Shown: one piece after another, positions 1 to 6,223 of the stretch | Numbering within the stretch: position 1 is the first letter of the stretch | Layout: every line of letters starts with the position of its first letter | Assembly: GCA_024275555.1 (NCBI GenBank) | Contig: JAJRYW010000315.1 | Span: 1 to 7,179 of the forward strand | Origin: Calditrichota bacterium | GTDB taxonomy: Bacteria > Calditrichota > Calditrichia > RBG-13-44-9 > J075 | Direction: 5' to 3' | Length of the DNA: 7,179 nucleotides | Notes under the pieces: generated by a model | Told to the model about the DNA's origin: nothing | The model's input: only the letters and a program-made list of their open reading frames with translations | Databases searched by the model: none | Program-made: the position numbers and the translations under genes

Positions 1-424
1 CGGTCAAATCTTTCAGAACATCCTCATGGCAGTTTAAACAGGCGTCAAACACCGAAGCGCCGGAAGGTTTCCGGTGTAAATCACCGTGGCAGGATGAACA
101 GGTCAGATCCGTGGAATGCCGGCTGTGTGCAAAGACGTCGTCCGCTTCCTCATGGCATTCGGCACAATTGACCGGGGTAATTACCGCCTTATGGGGCTCC
201 TCCTCGGGATCAAAACCCACATGGCAATCGACACACTCCAAATCCGCGTGGATCGCCTCGGAAAAAGACCCCGGCGATACCGCCAGACTGATTTCTTTTC
301 CGGCTTTTGTCATAGTCAGGTCCGGATCATCATGGCAATCAAAACAATCCTGGTTGGATTGGCCAAAGAGAAAAGAGAAACAGGTAAGTAAGGTAAAAAT
401 CAGATAGGTAAATAGCGTTTTCAT
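1..424 (-). CDS. Multihaem cytochrome c, N-terminal part (3' end beyond the window)
   Basis: The reverse strand from ATG at 424 is open to the window edge, giving 141 residues. Residues 1-21 form a signal peptide (hydrophobic core, ending near F-G-Q), so the protein is exported to the periplasm. Five CXXCH haem c sites start at residues 27, 64, 87, 109 and 129, about one haem per 25 residues. Residues 27-91 align closely with residues 28-89 of the divergent cytochrome at 703: both contain CFDCHDDP, then GKEIS, then VSP, then PVNC and CHEE. The two are paralogues, so this one may also be a large electron-transfer cytochrome, possibly with a membrane domain beyond the edge. The start is the first Met before the signal peptide. 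No good Shine-Dalgarno sequence precedes it. The exact function and haem total cannot be told from this fragment. Confidence 0.9.
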   Translation of the reverse strand, partial: MKTLFTYLIFTLLTCFSFLFGQSNQDCFDCHDDPDLTMTKAGKEISLAVSPGSFSEAIHADLECVDCHVGFDPEEEPHKAVITPVNCAECHEEADDVFAHSRHSTDLTCSSCHGDLHRKPSGASVFDACLNCHEDVLKDLT

Positions 425-612
425 AGCAACGACCGTTCGTTTAGTTTTGTGGGAAAATATAGTTTTATAGCCATTTCATGTTCACAGAAAACTCTGACTG
501 TTCCCGGAACCTGAACCGTTCGGTCGCAATGGAAAATGGAACTATTTATACTTCACAATTGAAAATTAATTCACATATGTTTTAAATACCATGTAAAGGA
601 TCATGTCCGAAC

Positions 613-626
613 CTGATATATATCAT
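613..626. promoter_or_regulatory. Candidate FNR/CRP-family operator
   Basis: The sequence CTGATATATATCAT holds a perfect 12-bp palindrome, TGATATATATCA (614-625). It matches the FNR consensus TTGAT-N4-ATCAA at every defined position except the two outermost. It lies between divergent cytochrome genes, where control by oxygen or redox state would make sense. Its centre is about 67 bases upstream of the start predicted from the TATAAT at 675. The match is seen directly; the identity of the regulator is inferred. The core is AT-rich and the region is AT-rich, so chance occurrence is possible. Confidence 0.4.
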
Positions 627-674
627 GGTTTTTAAAAAATATTTCGTGTATCATTTCACATTATCTAAAATATT

Positions 675-680
675 TATAAT
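675..680 (+). promoter_or_regulatory. Possible -10 element of the 19-haem cytochrome gene
   Basis: A perfect TATAAT is followed 22 bases later by the ATG at 703. A start of transcription near 687 would leave a leader of only about 16 bases, holding just a weak GGA (692-694) as ribosome binding site. No good -35 box is visible 16-18 bases upstream, so an activator would be needed, or the true promoter lies elsewhere. Confidence 0.3.
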
Positions 681-702
681 GGAGTAACCACGGAATCAGC
701 TT

Positions 703-2448
703 ATGAGACGCTCTTACTTCTACCTTCTCGTTTGGTTAATATTTATTTGCGCCGGGGGCCTGCTCGCCCAGGATAATGATGTCTGTTTTGACTGCCACGA
801 CGATCCCGAACTTACCGGTTTTAAGTACGGTAAAGAAATTTCCATGAATGTCTCCCCGGAGACTTTTGCCAAATCTGTGCATAGCCAGAACAACTGTATT
901 GACTGTCACAGAGACGCCAATGACGATCATGACGAGGACCTCAACCCGGTCAACTGCGGGATTTGTCATGAAGAGGCCCAGTTCAAATTTGAGAAAGGTA
1001 TTCATGGCCAGGCCCTGGCCCGGGGGGAATTATATGCTCCGACCTGCCGGGAATGCCATGGGAAACACGATATTCTGCCCTCGGAGAATGCGGACTCCCG
1101 CACCTATAAAATGAAAATTCCTTTCCTGTGCGGCAAGTGCCACCGGGAGGGTGCCCCGGTGGCCCGGGTGTATAACATCTCCGAACACAATATTCTGGAA
1201 AACTACACCCAGAGTATACATGGCGAAGGGATTTTTAAAAAGGGCCTGATTGTATCGGCAACCTGCAATAACTGTCACGGCAACCACCTGATTCTTCCCC
1301 ATACCAGCCCGAATTCTTCGATTTCGCTAAAAAACATTGCCAAAACCTGTATGACCTGCCACTCCAGGATTGAGGAGGTGCACACCAAGGTAATTAAGGG
1401 GGAATTATGGGAAGAAAAGCCCGGGGCAATTCCGGCCTGCACCGATTGCCATCCTCCTCACAAGGTCAACCGGCAGAATATTGTGGTAAACATTGCCGAC
1501 CGAACCTGCTTGAAATGCCATTCAAAGCCGGATATTTTCAAGATAGTCGAGGGCGACACCATCTCTTTAAAGGTGGACACGGACGAGTTAAACAACTCGA
1601 TGCACCGGGACATTCCCTGTGTAAAATGCCACTCGGATGTTACTCCACCGCTGCGGCGGCCTTGTTCCACAGTTAAGAAAGTCGATTGCTCCAATTGCCA
1701 CGCCGCCATTGCCGAGCAATACTTTGACAGCGGTCATGGAAAGGCCTACTTTAAAAAGTCCGAAGACGCGCCGTACTGCACCGATTGTCACGGGGACCAT
1801 GGCACCAAATCAAAATATGATGATACCAGCCCAACCTATCGCGCATTGATTCCCACACTTTGCGGAGAGTGCCATCGGGAGGGTGGAAAAGCCTCCAAAG
1901 TCGAGGGCATTCTGGAGATTAACGCTATTACGGATTACTCCCAAAGTGTGCACGGGCGAGGCCTGGAAGAGAAAGGATTACTCCCCTCGGCCGTTTGTAC
2001 GGATTGCCACACGTCGCATCATAATCTTAAAGCCGACGATCCACGCTCATCTGTCTATGACAAGAATATACCCGCAACCTGTGCAACCTGTCATAAGGGG
2101 ATTTATGAGCAATATAGCCATAGCGTGCACGCGATTCAAAAAGCGCAGGGTAATCAGAAACTGCCCACCTGCGAAGATTGCCACTCCGCTCACCAGATCA
2201 TCGCCACTCAACAGAGTGCTTTTATGCGCCAGGCAGCCATACAATGCGGCTCTTGCCACAGGGAACTTTCCCAGACATTCCTGGAAACCATTCACGGCAA
2301 GACCTTTGAATTGGGCTCCCTGAAGGCCGCAAAATGTTCGGATTGCCACGGCGCCCACGATATCCACAAAGTGAATGATCCGGAATCCCGGGTCGGCCCG
2401 ACAAAGATTGTACAGACCTGTCAGAAATGCCACGAAAACGCCAACTAG
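703..2448 (+). CDS. 19-haem exported cytochrome c (CbcL-like c-type domain), ends at an amber codon
   Basis: This 581-residue protein has a signal peptide (residues 1-23, ending L-L-A-Q) and 19 CXXCH sites, starting at residues 28, 65, 85, 115, 143, 188, 216, 246, 269, 306, 329, 359, 387, 432, 460, 490, 515, 545 and 573. A four-haem module recurs at about residues 115-220, 359-464 and 490-577. Its pattern is CxxCHGxH, then CGxCHRE, then S/T-x-HG, then a second CxxCH, then I-x-x-T-C-x-x-CH. Hemes 1-3 match the paralogue at 1-424. The protein should lie in the periplasm as a chain of closely packed haems. The next gene encodes a cytochrome b in the same reading frame, so the pair resembles CbcL-type quinol oxidoreductases in which both domains form one polypeptide. 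The start is forced by a stop codon at 685-687. The ribosome binding site is weak. The TAG stop is the only amber stop among the complete genes here and may be an interruption. Confidence 0.93.
   Translation: MRRSYFYLLVWLIFICAGGLLAQDNDVCFDCHDDPELTGFKYGKEISMNVSPETFAKSVHSQNNCIDCHRDANDDHDEDLNPVNCGICHEEAQFKFEKGIHGQALARGELYAPTCRECHGKHDILPSENADSRTYKMKIPFLCGKCHREGAPVARVYNISEHNILENYTQSIHGEGIFKKGLIVSATCNNCHGNHLILPHTSPNSSISLKNIAKTCMTCHSRIEEVHTKVIKGELWEEKPGAIPACTDCHPPHKVNRQNIVVNIADRTCLKCHSKPDIFKIVEGDTISLKVDTDELNNSMHRDIPCVKCHSDVTPPLRRPCSTVKKVDCSNCHAAIAEQYFDSGHGKAYFKKSEDAPYCTDCHGDHGTKSKYDDTSPTYRALIPTLCGECHREGGKASKVEGILEINAITDYSQSVHGRGLEEKGLLPSAVCTDCHTSHHNLKADDPRSSVYDKNIPATCATCHKGIYEQYSHSVHAIQKAQGNQKLPTCEDCHSAHQIIATQQSAFMRQAAIQCGSCHRELSQTFLETIHGKTFELGSLKAAKCSDCHGAHDIHKVNDPESRVGPTKIVQTCQKCHENAN
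2446..2448 (+). other. In-frame amber codon between the cytochrome c and cytochrome b domains
   Basis: TAG ends the 19-haem cytochrome four codons after its last CXXCH. The same frame then stays open through 2449-2526 and on to the cytochrome b stop at 3472-3474. Replacing this single codon would give one protein of 923 residues. One substitution from CAG, AAG or another sense codon would create it. The other complete genes end in TAA (3472, 3987, 5119, and minus 6224) or TGA (minus 5205). Confidence 0.75.
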
Positions 2449-2526
2449 CGCTTTACCGGTTATCTGACCCATGCAACTCATCATGACAAAATTAAATATC
2501 CGATTCTATATTACACTTACTGGGCA
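2449..2526 (+). other. Open in-frame extension joining the amber codon to the cytochrome b
   Basis: These 26 codons contain no stop. They read as a short polar stretch with three histidines close together (T-H-A-T-H-H-D, from 2467), then K-I-K-Y-P, then the hydrophobic I-L-Y-Y-T-Y-W-A that runs straight into the helix after the ATG at 2527. This is what a linker plus the start of a transmembrane helix would look like, and not what random spacer would give. The ATGs at 2471 and 2483 are in another frame, and no ATG, GTG or TTG start lies in this frame within the extension. Protein-like character is inferred by eye. Confidence 0.65.
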
Positions 2527-3474
2527 ATGACCACTCTGCTGGTCAGCGTATTCGCCTTCTTCGGCCTCCACACCTTGTTGTGGCTGCCCCGGAGCATTCA
2601 CACCATCCGGGAACGACGCAAGGCTCGCCAAAACCCCACCCGGATGGCCCAGTATTACATTCGCCGCTTTACCCTGGCGCAACGCTTTACCCACTTATTT
2701 GTTATCCTCAGCTTTATCTCGCTTGCTTTTACCGGCATGATTCTCAAATTCTCCGGAATGCCCTGGGCCAAGTTTTTTGCCGATCTGATCGGGGTACAAA
2801 CCGCCGGGACAATCCATCGCCTGGCGGCAATAGTGACCTTTGGCTATTTTACTTTCCATCTCTATAATATGATCAAGCTTAAGCGGAGCCGCCATACCCC
2901 GCTGCTCAAGTTCATCTTTGGCCCCAATTCGATGATGTTCAACAAGCAGGATATCCGGGATTTTATTGCCACTATGAAATGGTTTTTCGGCAAAGGGCCC
3001 AAACCCGCCTATGGACGCTGGACTTACTGGGAAAAATTCGATTACTTTGCCGTGTTCTGGGGTGTTGCGGTGATCGGCCTGTCCGGATTGATCCTCTGGA
3101 TGCCGGAATTATTTACCCACCTGCTGCCGGGATGGCTGATAAACGTAGCCCAGATCATCCACAGCGATGAAGCGCTGCTGGCGGTTGGCTTTATCTTTAC
3201 GATCCACTTTTTCAACACTCACCTCCGCCCGGACGCCTTCCCTATGGATACGGTGATCTTTACCGGCTTGATTTCGCTGGAAGAATTGCGCCGCACCCGG
3301 CCGCGGGAGTACCAGGAATTAAAAGAAAGCGGCAAACTGGGTAAAATGATTATCAAGAAAGAAAAGCCCCACAGGTGGGAAAAAGCTGTAAAAATATTTG
3401 GCTTTTTATTTCTGACATTGGGGATTATTTTAATCGTGTTAATCCTTTATTCAGCTATGTTTGGATACAAATAA
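2527..3474 (+). CDS. Membrane cytochrome b (FdnI/HydC-like di-haem type), probable quinone-facing subunit
   Basis: As read from ATG 2527, the protein has 315 residues and about six hydrophobic helices, near residues 2-20, 54-74, 95-116, 172-192, 205-231 and 290-311. Histidines placed to bind b-type haem lie in these helices: H56, H97, H111, H212 and H227, with H232 just after. This fits the cytochrome b family of formate dehydrogenase and Ni,Fe-hydrogenase, which binds two haems b and reacts with menaquinone. A cytoplasmic charged segment (about 252-288, L-E-E-L then R-P-R-E-Y-Q) precedes the last helix. No usable ribosome binding site precedes 2527, and the frame is open back to the TAG at 2446. 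The true protein may therefore start upstream as the C-terminal half of the 19-haem cytochrome. Together they would oxidise quinol and pass electrons to the c-type haems. A lipoprotein gene follows after 20 bases. Confidence 0.88.
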   Translation: MTTLLVSVFAFFGLHTLLWLPRSIHTIRERRKARQNPTRMAQYYIRRFTLAQRFTHLFVILSFISLAFTGMILKFSGMPWAKFFADLIGVQTAGTIHRLAAIVTFGYFTFHLYNMIKLKRSRHTPLLKFIFGPNSMMFNKQDIRDFIATMKWFFGKGPKPAYGRWTYWEKFDYFAVFWGVAVIGLSGLILWMPELFTHLLPGWLINVAQIIHSDEALLAVGFIFTIHFFNTHLRPDAFPMDTVIFTGLISLEELRRTRPREYQELKESGKLGKMIIKKEKPHRWEKAVKIFGFLFLTLGIILIVLILYSAMFGYK

Positions 3475-3494
3475 CCGGGAGAAAGGCATATCGC

Positions 3495-3989
3495 ATGAAG
3501 ACAAAAAATGTTTTGCTTGTTTATTTTATACTGGCAGGGTTTGGCCTTTTCGCATGCAGCGAAGAGACGATTAACCCTACCCCGGAACTGCCGCAGAGCA
3601 ACCTGGGCTACCAACTGGAGCGTACGTTGCTGGGAGAGCAAGCTAAAGAGTTTGTAAACCGGCTTCACTTTCAGAGCGTTACGGAGAATGAGAACCTGAT
3701 CGGCTTTTACAAAGGGGAAGATGATCAGGCCGTTATCTACGTTACCCGCTATCCCAAACAGGAAAAAGCCCAGGAAGATTTCCGGAAAATGACCTCCAAA
3801 ATAATCAAGGGCGGATTCGCCTTTACAAACGGAGAGCATCTGGAATACCTCAGCAAGCCGGTGTTCCGCTGTTTCGGAATGGGGCAAACTCATTTCGTTT
3901 TTACCCTGGATACCCAACTTTTCTGGATATCCATCAACACCATGAAAGCGAACCAGTTTTTAGAAGAGTATTTAAAATACATGGAGTAA
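3495..3989 (+). CDS. Small lipoprotein of unknown function
   Basis: This 164-residue protein starts with a lipoprotein signal: a hydrophobic stretch at residues 6-19, then L-F-A-C with the lipid-bearing Cys at 21, followed by acidic S-E-E. The mature part is mixed alpha/beta with no CXXCH, no membrane helix, and one further Cys (126, in F-R-C-F-G). I do not recognise the family. The ATG at 3495 is chosen over upstream in-frame starts (as far back as 3375) because it opens the signal peptide and has a good Shine-Dalgarno sequence (GGGAGAAAGG at 3477-3486). The gene begins 20 bases after the cytochrome b and ends before a terminator, so it is almost certainly in the same transcript. It may be an accessory or assembly factor for the cytochrome complex, but this is guesswork from position alone. 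Confidence 0.85.
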   Translation: MKTKNVLLVYFILAGFGLFACSEETINPTPELPQSNLGYQLERTLLGEQAKEFVNRLHFQSVTENENLIGFYKGEDDQAVIYVTRYPKQEKAQEDFRKMTSKIIKGGFAFTNGEHLEYLSKPVFRCFGMGQTHFVFTLDTQLFWISINTMKANQFLEEYLKYME

Positions 3990-4021
3990 GAAGTCCCTTC
4001 TATTCGAAAATAACCGCTTAC

Positions 4022-4055
4022 AGAAAAGGCCCTTACTAAGGGCCTTTTCTTCTTT
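4022..4055 (+). terminator. Rho-independent terminator after the cytochrome c/b-lipoprotein operon
   Basis: An 11-bp perfect stem (4022-4032 with 4040-4050, centred on AAAAGGCCC and GGGCCTTTT) closes a 7-base loop, TTACTAA. A T-rich tail (TTTTCTTCTTT) runs from the stem to 4055. It lies 32 bases past the lipoprotein stop and separates that operon from the nitrilase gene. Confidence 0.93.
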
Positions 4056-4155
4056 AGCTTTGTTTTATCAAACTCTTCCCCTATTTTTTCTCAAATTATC
4101 CGCCCATATACACGGCAGGTTGCTGTTTCTGCTATTTCAGAAAAGGAAAAGGATT

Positions 4156-5121
4156 ATGGCTGATCATCTTCATCCCGATACACTAAAAATCGCTATCGCT
4201 CAAATCGCGCCGGTCTGGCTAAACCGAGAGAAAACCCTGGCAAAAATTATCAGCTATGTTCAACAGGCTGGGGAGAAAGATTGCCAATTAGTCGTTTTCG
4301 GCGAGGCGCTTCTTCCCGGTTATCCATTTTGGCTGGAGCGTACTGACGGAGCCCGGTTCGAGTCGCCGCGGCAAAAGGATTTTTACGCCCACTACCTGCA
4401 CCAGGCGGTGCAAATCGAAGCAGGCCATCTGGCGCCGCTTTGCCAGGCCGCTGCTCAACATCAAATTGCGGTGATCGTGGGATGTATTGAACGCCCCGCG
4501 GACCGGGGAGGCCACAGCGTCTACTGCTCGCTGGTCTACATCGATCCGAAGGGAGACATCCGCTCGGTACACCGCAAACTGACGCCGACTTATGAGGAAC
4601 GGCTGGCCTGGTCCCCGGGCGACGGGCACGGTTTGCGCACCCACCGGCTGGGCGCTTTTACGGTTGGGGGGCTGAATTGCTGGGAAAACTGGATGCCGCT
4701 GGCCCGGGCAGCGCTTTACGCCCTGGGAGAAGATCTGCATGTGGCGATCTGGCCCGGCGGCCTCCGCAACACCCGGGACCTGACCCGCATACTGGCCAGG
4801 GAAGGGCGCTCTTATGTAATCTCGGCATCGGGGCTGATGCGTAAAAGCGATATTCCCGCCGACATTCCCCATGCTGAGTTGCTGATTGCCAACAGTGAGG
4901 ATGTTCTGGCCAACGGGGGCTCCTGCCTGGCCGGGCCGGACGGTCAGTGGATTATCGAACCGGTGGTGGATAAAGAACAACTGCTGATCGCTACGCTTGA
5001 CCATAAACGCGTTCGGGAAGAACGGCAGAGCTTTGACCCCGCCGGACATTACTCCCGGCCCGATGTCCTCAAAGTTCTGGTCGACAGAGAACGCCAGAGT
5101 TCCATTAGCTTTACAGAGTAA
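4156..5121 (+). CDS. Nitrilase-family carbon-nitrogen hydrolase
   Basis: This 321-residue cytoplasmic enzyme carries the complete nitrilase-superfamily triad. Glu50 lies in F-G-E-A-L-L-P-G-Y-P, Lys141 in H-R-K-L-T-P-T-Y-E-E-R, and the nucleophile Cys175 in G-L-N-C-W-E-N. The C-W-E-N context, the following P-L-A-R-A-A-L-Y, and the C-terminal F-D-P-A-G-H-Y-S-R-P-D mark the true nitrilase branch (nitrile to acid plus ammonia) rather than the amidase or ureidopropionase branches. The length fits that branch. The natural substrate cannot be read from the sequence. The ATG at 4156 is chosen because AGGA (4144-4147) sits 8 bases upstream and the family normally begins a few residues before K-I-A-I-A-Q; an in-frame ATG at 4060 would add an unlikely hydrophobic extension. 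The gene is isolated between two terminators, so it needs its own promoter, which I could not identify. It shows no obvious link to the cytochromes. Confidence 0.93.
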   Translation: MADHLHPDTLKIAIAQIAPVWLNREKTLAKIISYVQQAGEKDCQLVVFGEALLPGYPFWLERTDGARFESPRQKDFYAHYLHQAVQIEAGHLAPLCQAAAQHQIAVIVGCIERPADRGGHSVYCSLVYIDPKGDIRSVHRKLTPTYEERLAWSPGDGHGLRTHRLGAFTVGGLNCWENWMPLARAALYALGEDLHVAIWPGGLRNTRDLTRILAREGRSYVISASGLMRKSDIPADIPHAELLIANSEDVLANGGSCLAGPDGQWIIEPVVDKEQLLIATLDHKRVREERQSFDPAGHYSRPDVLKVLVDRERQSSISFTE

Positions 5122-5142
5122 TCTTTGAAATCGTGGAGTCCG

Positions 5143-5183
5143 AAAAAATGCCGGCTGCTTTTGCAACCGGCATAGACATTTTT
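5143..5183. terminator. Bidirectional terminator between convergent genes
   Basis: ATGCCGG (5148-5154) pairs with CCGGCAT (5167-5173). The stem continues as TGC/GCA past one C-A mismatch and closes a TTTT loop (5159-5162). A T-run follows on the plus strand (ATTTTT from about 5178), and a run of A at 5143-5148 gives T-run after the hairpin on the minus strand. It can therefore end both the nitrilase transcript and the convergent cytochrome operon. Confidence 0.8.
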
Positions 5184-5204
5184 CGGTTGGGCGGCTTAAG
5201 GCGA

Positions 5205-6206
5205 TCAGAACAGTTCAATCTGCCCGTTGATGTGCAGTGATTTATCGATGATATTAAAATTGGCGTCTACGACCCGGCCGTGGCACGTTTCACAAGTTGC
5301 AGCAGCAATATGACCGGCCGGGGGCAGATCGTGGCAGGTTCCGCAAAACGCCTGGCCAACGCCAACCCCTGTCCACAGCATAGTCGGATTATTCCCGGTG
5401 ATCACACTATCGGCAAATCCCCAGCTATTTTGGCTGTCCTCCCTCCGGAACTGAAAACCGCCATGGCAATAAACATTGTTGCAGGTTAAATCCTCATCAT
5501 TCCAGACCGGCGGGGCCAACAAGGAATCGCTGGCAAACTGATTGAATATCACCTCGGGATGAGGAGTGTTGTCGATGTGTCCTTCGGCGGCGTAACTGTC
5601 GGGAAGCCGATGGCAATTTTCGCAGGTATTGGCCTGATATACGGTAGACCAGGTGCTGTCTACCAGGTGGTTCTGGTGGGCGCCCACGCCGGCGGCGCTC
5701 GTCTCGGTATTGTTTTCCAAATCTACCGGGGGGGCCGGATTGACGTTGCTGCCGTGGCAGGTATTACACGCCTCCGGTCCTTCGGGCTGGGTGTGGCAGG
5801 CCCGGCAATTTTTTACGGCAAATCCATCGCCGCTGTAATCCAGCCCGTGGCAAGCCTGGCAGGCAGACAGTTGCCAGCTTAACTCTTCGGCAATAAATCC
5901 TTCGTGGAAATTTGCAGACAGCGAGTCTGCCCATCCGTCCGGGTGGGGGAAGATGCTGTGGCAGGCCGAGGAAAAACAAGAGACCTGCGATGTTCCGCCG
6001 CGGTTATCCTCCCCGTGGCAGCTTTGGCAGCCTTCCAGGCTAAAGCTTTCCCGAAGGATAGCGTTCCCATGGAAATCCGGCGAATCCTCATCCATCCAGG
6101 CCCCGGGATGAGTTGACACTTCCAGGACATCTTTCTGCTCCAAACAACCGGTAAAATATAAGGCCAGCGCCGAAAATATCACGATGAAAAGTAGTCTGAC
6201 TTTCAT
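5205..6206 (-). CDS. 9-haem outer-membrane lipoprotein cytochrome c (CxxxxCH/CxxCH type)
   Basis: This 333-residue protein begins with a lipoprotein signal (residues 1-20, F-T-G-C, lipid-bearing Cys21). It has seven CXXCH sites (starting at 60, 116, 134, 147, 195, 288 and 305) and two unusual CX4CH sites (77-83 and 242-248). Mixed CX4CH and CXXCH spacing, with G-S-N-V-N-P-A-P-P, V-G-A-H-x-x-H-L and a final H-I-N-G, is the signature of the Geobacter-type CxxxxCH/CxxCH cytochrome domain (as in TIGR01904), often found in surface-exposed or outer-membrane cytochromes. The ATG at 6206 is chosen because it opens the lipoprotein signal and has GGAG (6218-6215) 8 bases upstream; an in-frame ATG at 6245 overlaps the previous gene. 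It follows the 11-haem cytochrome by 17 bases. In a porin-cytochrome conduit it would be the outer-face component. Surface location is inferred. Confidence 0.9.
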   Translation of the reverse strand: MKVRLLFIVIFSALALYFTGCLEQKDVLEVSTHPGAWMDEDSPDFHGNAILRESFSLEGCQSCHGEDNRGGTSQVSCFSSACHSIFPHPDGWADSLSANFHEGFIAEELSWQLSACQACHGLDYSGDGFAVKNCRACHTQPEGPEACNTCHGSNVNPAPPVDLENNTETSAAGVGAHQNHLVDSTWSTVYQANTCENCHRLPDSYAAEGHIDNTPHPEVIFNQFASDSLLAPPVWNDEDLTCNNVYCHGGFQFRREDSQNSWGFADSVITGNNPTMLWTGVGVGQAFCGTCHDLPPAGHIAAATCETCHGRVVDANFNIIDKSLHINGQIELF

Positions 6207-6223
6207 ATTTCTCACTCCGTTTA

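Larger units (their letters stand above)
425..702. promoter_or_regulatory. Divergent intergenic region between two paralogous cytochrome genes
   Basis: This AT-rich spacer separates two head-to-head cytochrome genes and must hold promoters for both. On the plus strand a perfect TATAAT lies at 675-680, 22 bases before the ATG at 703, but no convincing -35 hexamer sits at the right distance. On the minus strand TATAAA (469-464) is a possible -10 for the leftward gene, again with a poor -35. Small inverted repeats occur at 500-510 (GTTCC-C-GGAAC) and 515-524 (ACCG-TT-CGGT). The hexamer TTCACA occurs four times in one orientation (481, 552, 570, 655). I see no coding potential or RNA gene here. 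Confidence 0.5.

Noticed and set aside
645..660. A CRP-like site (cGTGt-N6-TCACA)
   Set aside because: The left half matches only three of five positions, and its distance to the TATAAT is wrong for a standard activator site.
2047..2484. A 145-codon minus-strand ORF over the end of the 19-haem cytochrome
   Set aside because: It is the complement of CXXCH-rich coding sequence and has no recognisable protein features.
2471..2530. A 19-codon ORF whose TGA overlaps the ATG at 2527, suggesting translational coupling
   Set aside because: No ribosome binding site, and the frame overlapping it reads as a better protein continuous with the cytochrome b, so the overlap is probably chance.
3375..3494. 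Upstream in-frame start adding 40 residues to the small lipoprotein
   Set aside because: It overlaps the cytochrome b coding region and would bury the lipoprotein signal; the ATG at 3495 has a strong ribosome binding site.
4060..4155. Upstream in-frame start adding 32 residues to the nitrilase
   Set aside because: The extension is hydrophobic and unlike the family, starts almost within the terminator's T-rich tail, and the ATG at 4156 has a proper ribosome binding site.
4288..5166. A 292-codon ORF on the minus strand opposite the nitrilase
   Set aside because: It is antisense to a gene with an intact catalytic triad and known family motifs, and shows no domain features of its own.
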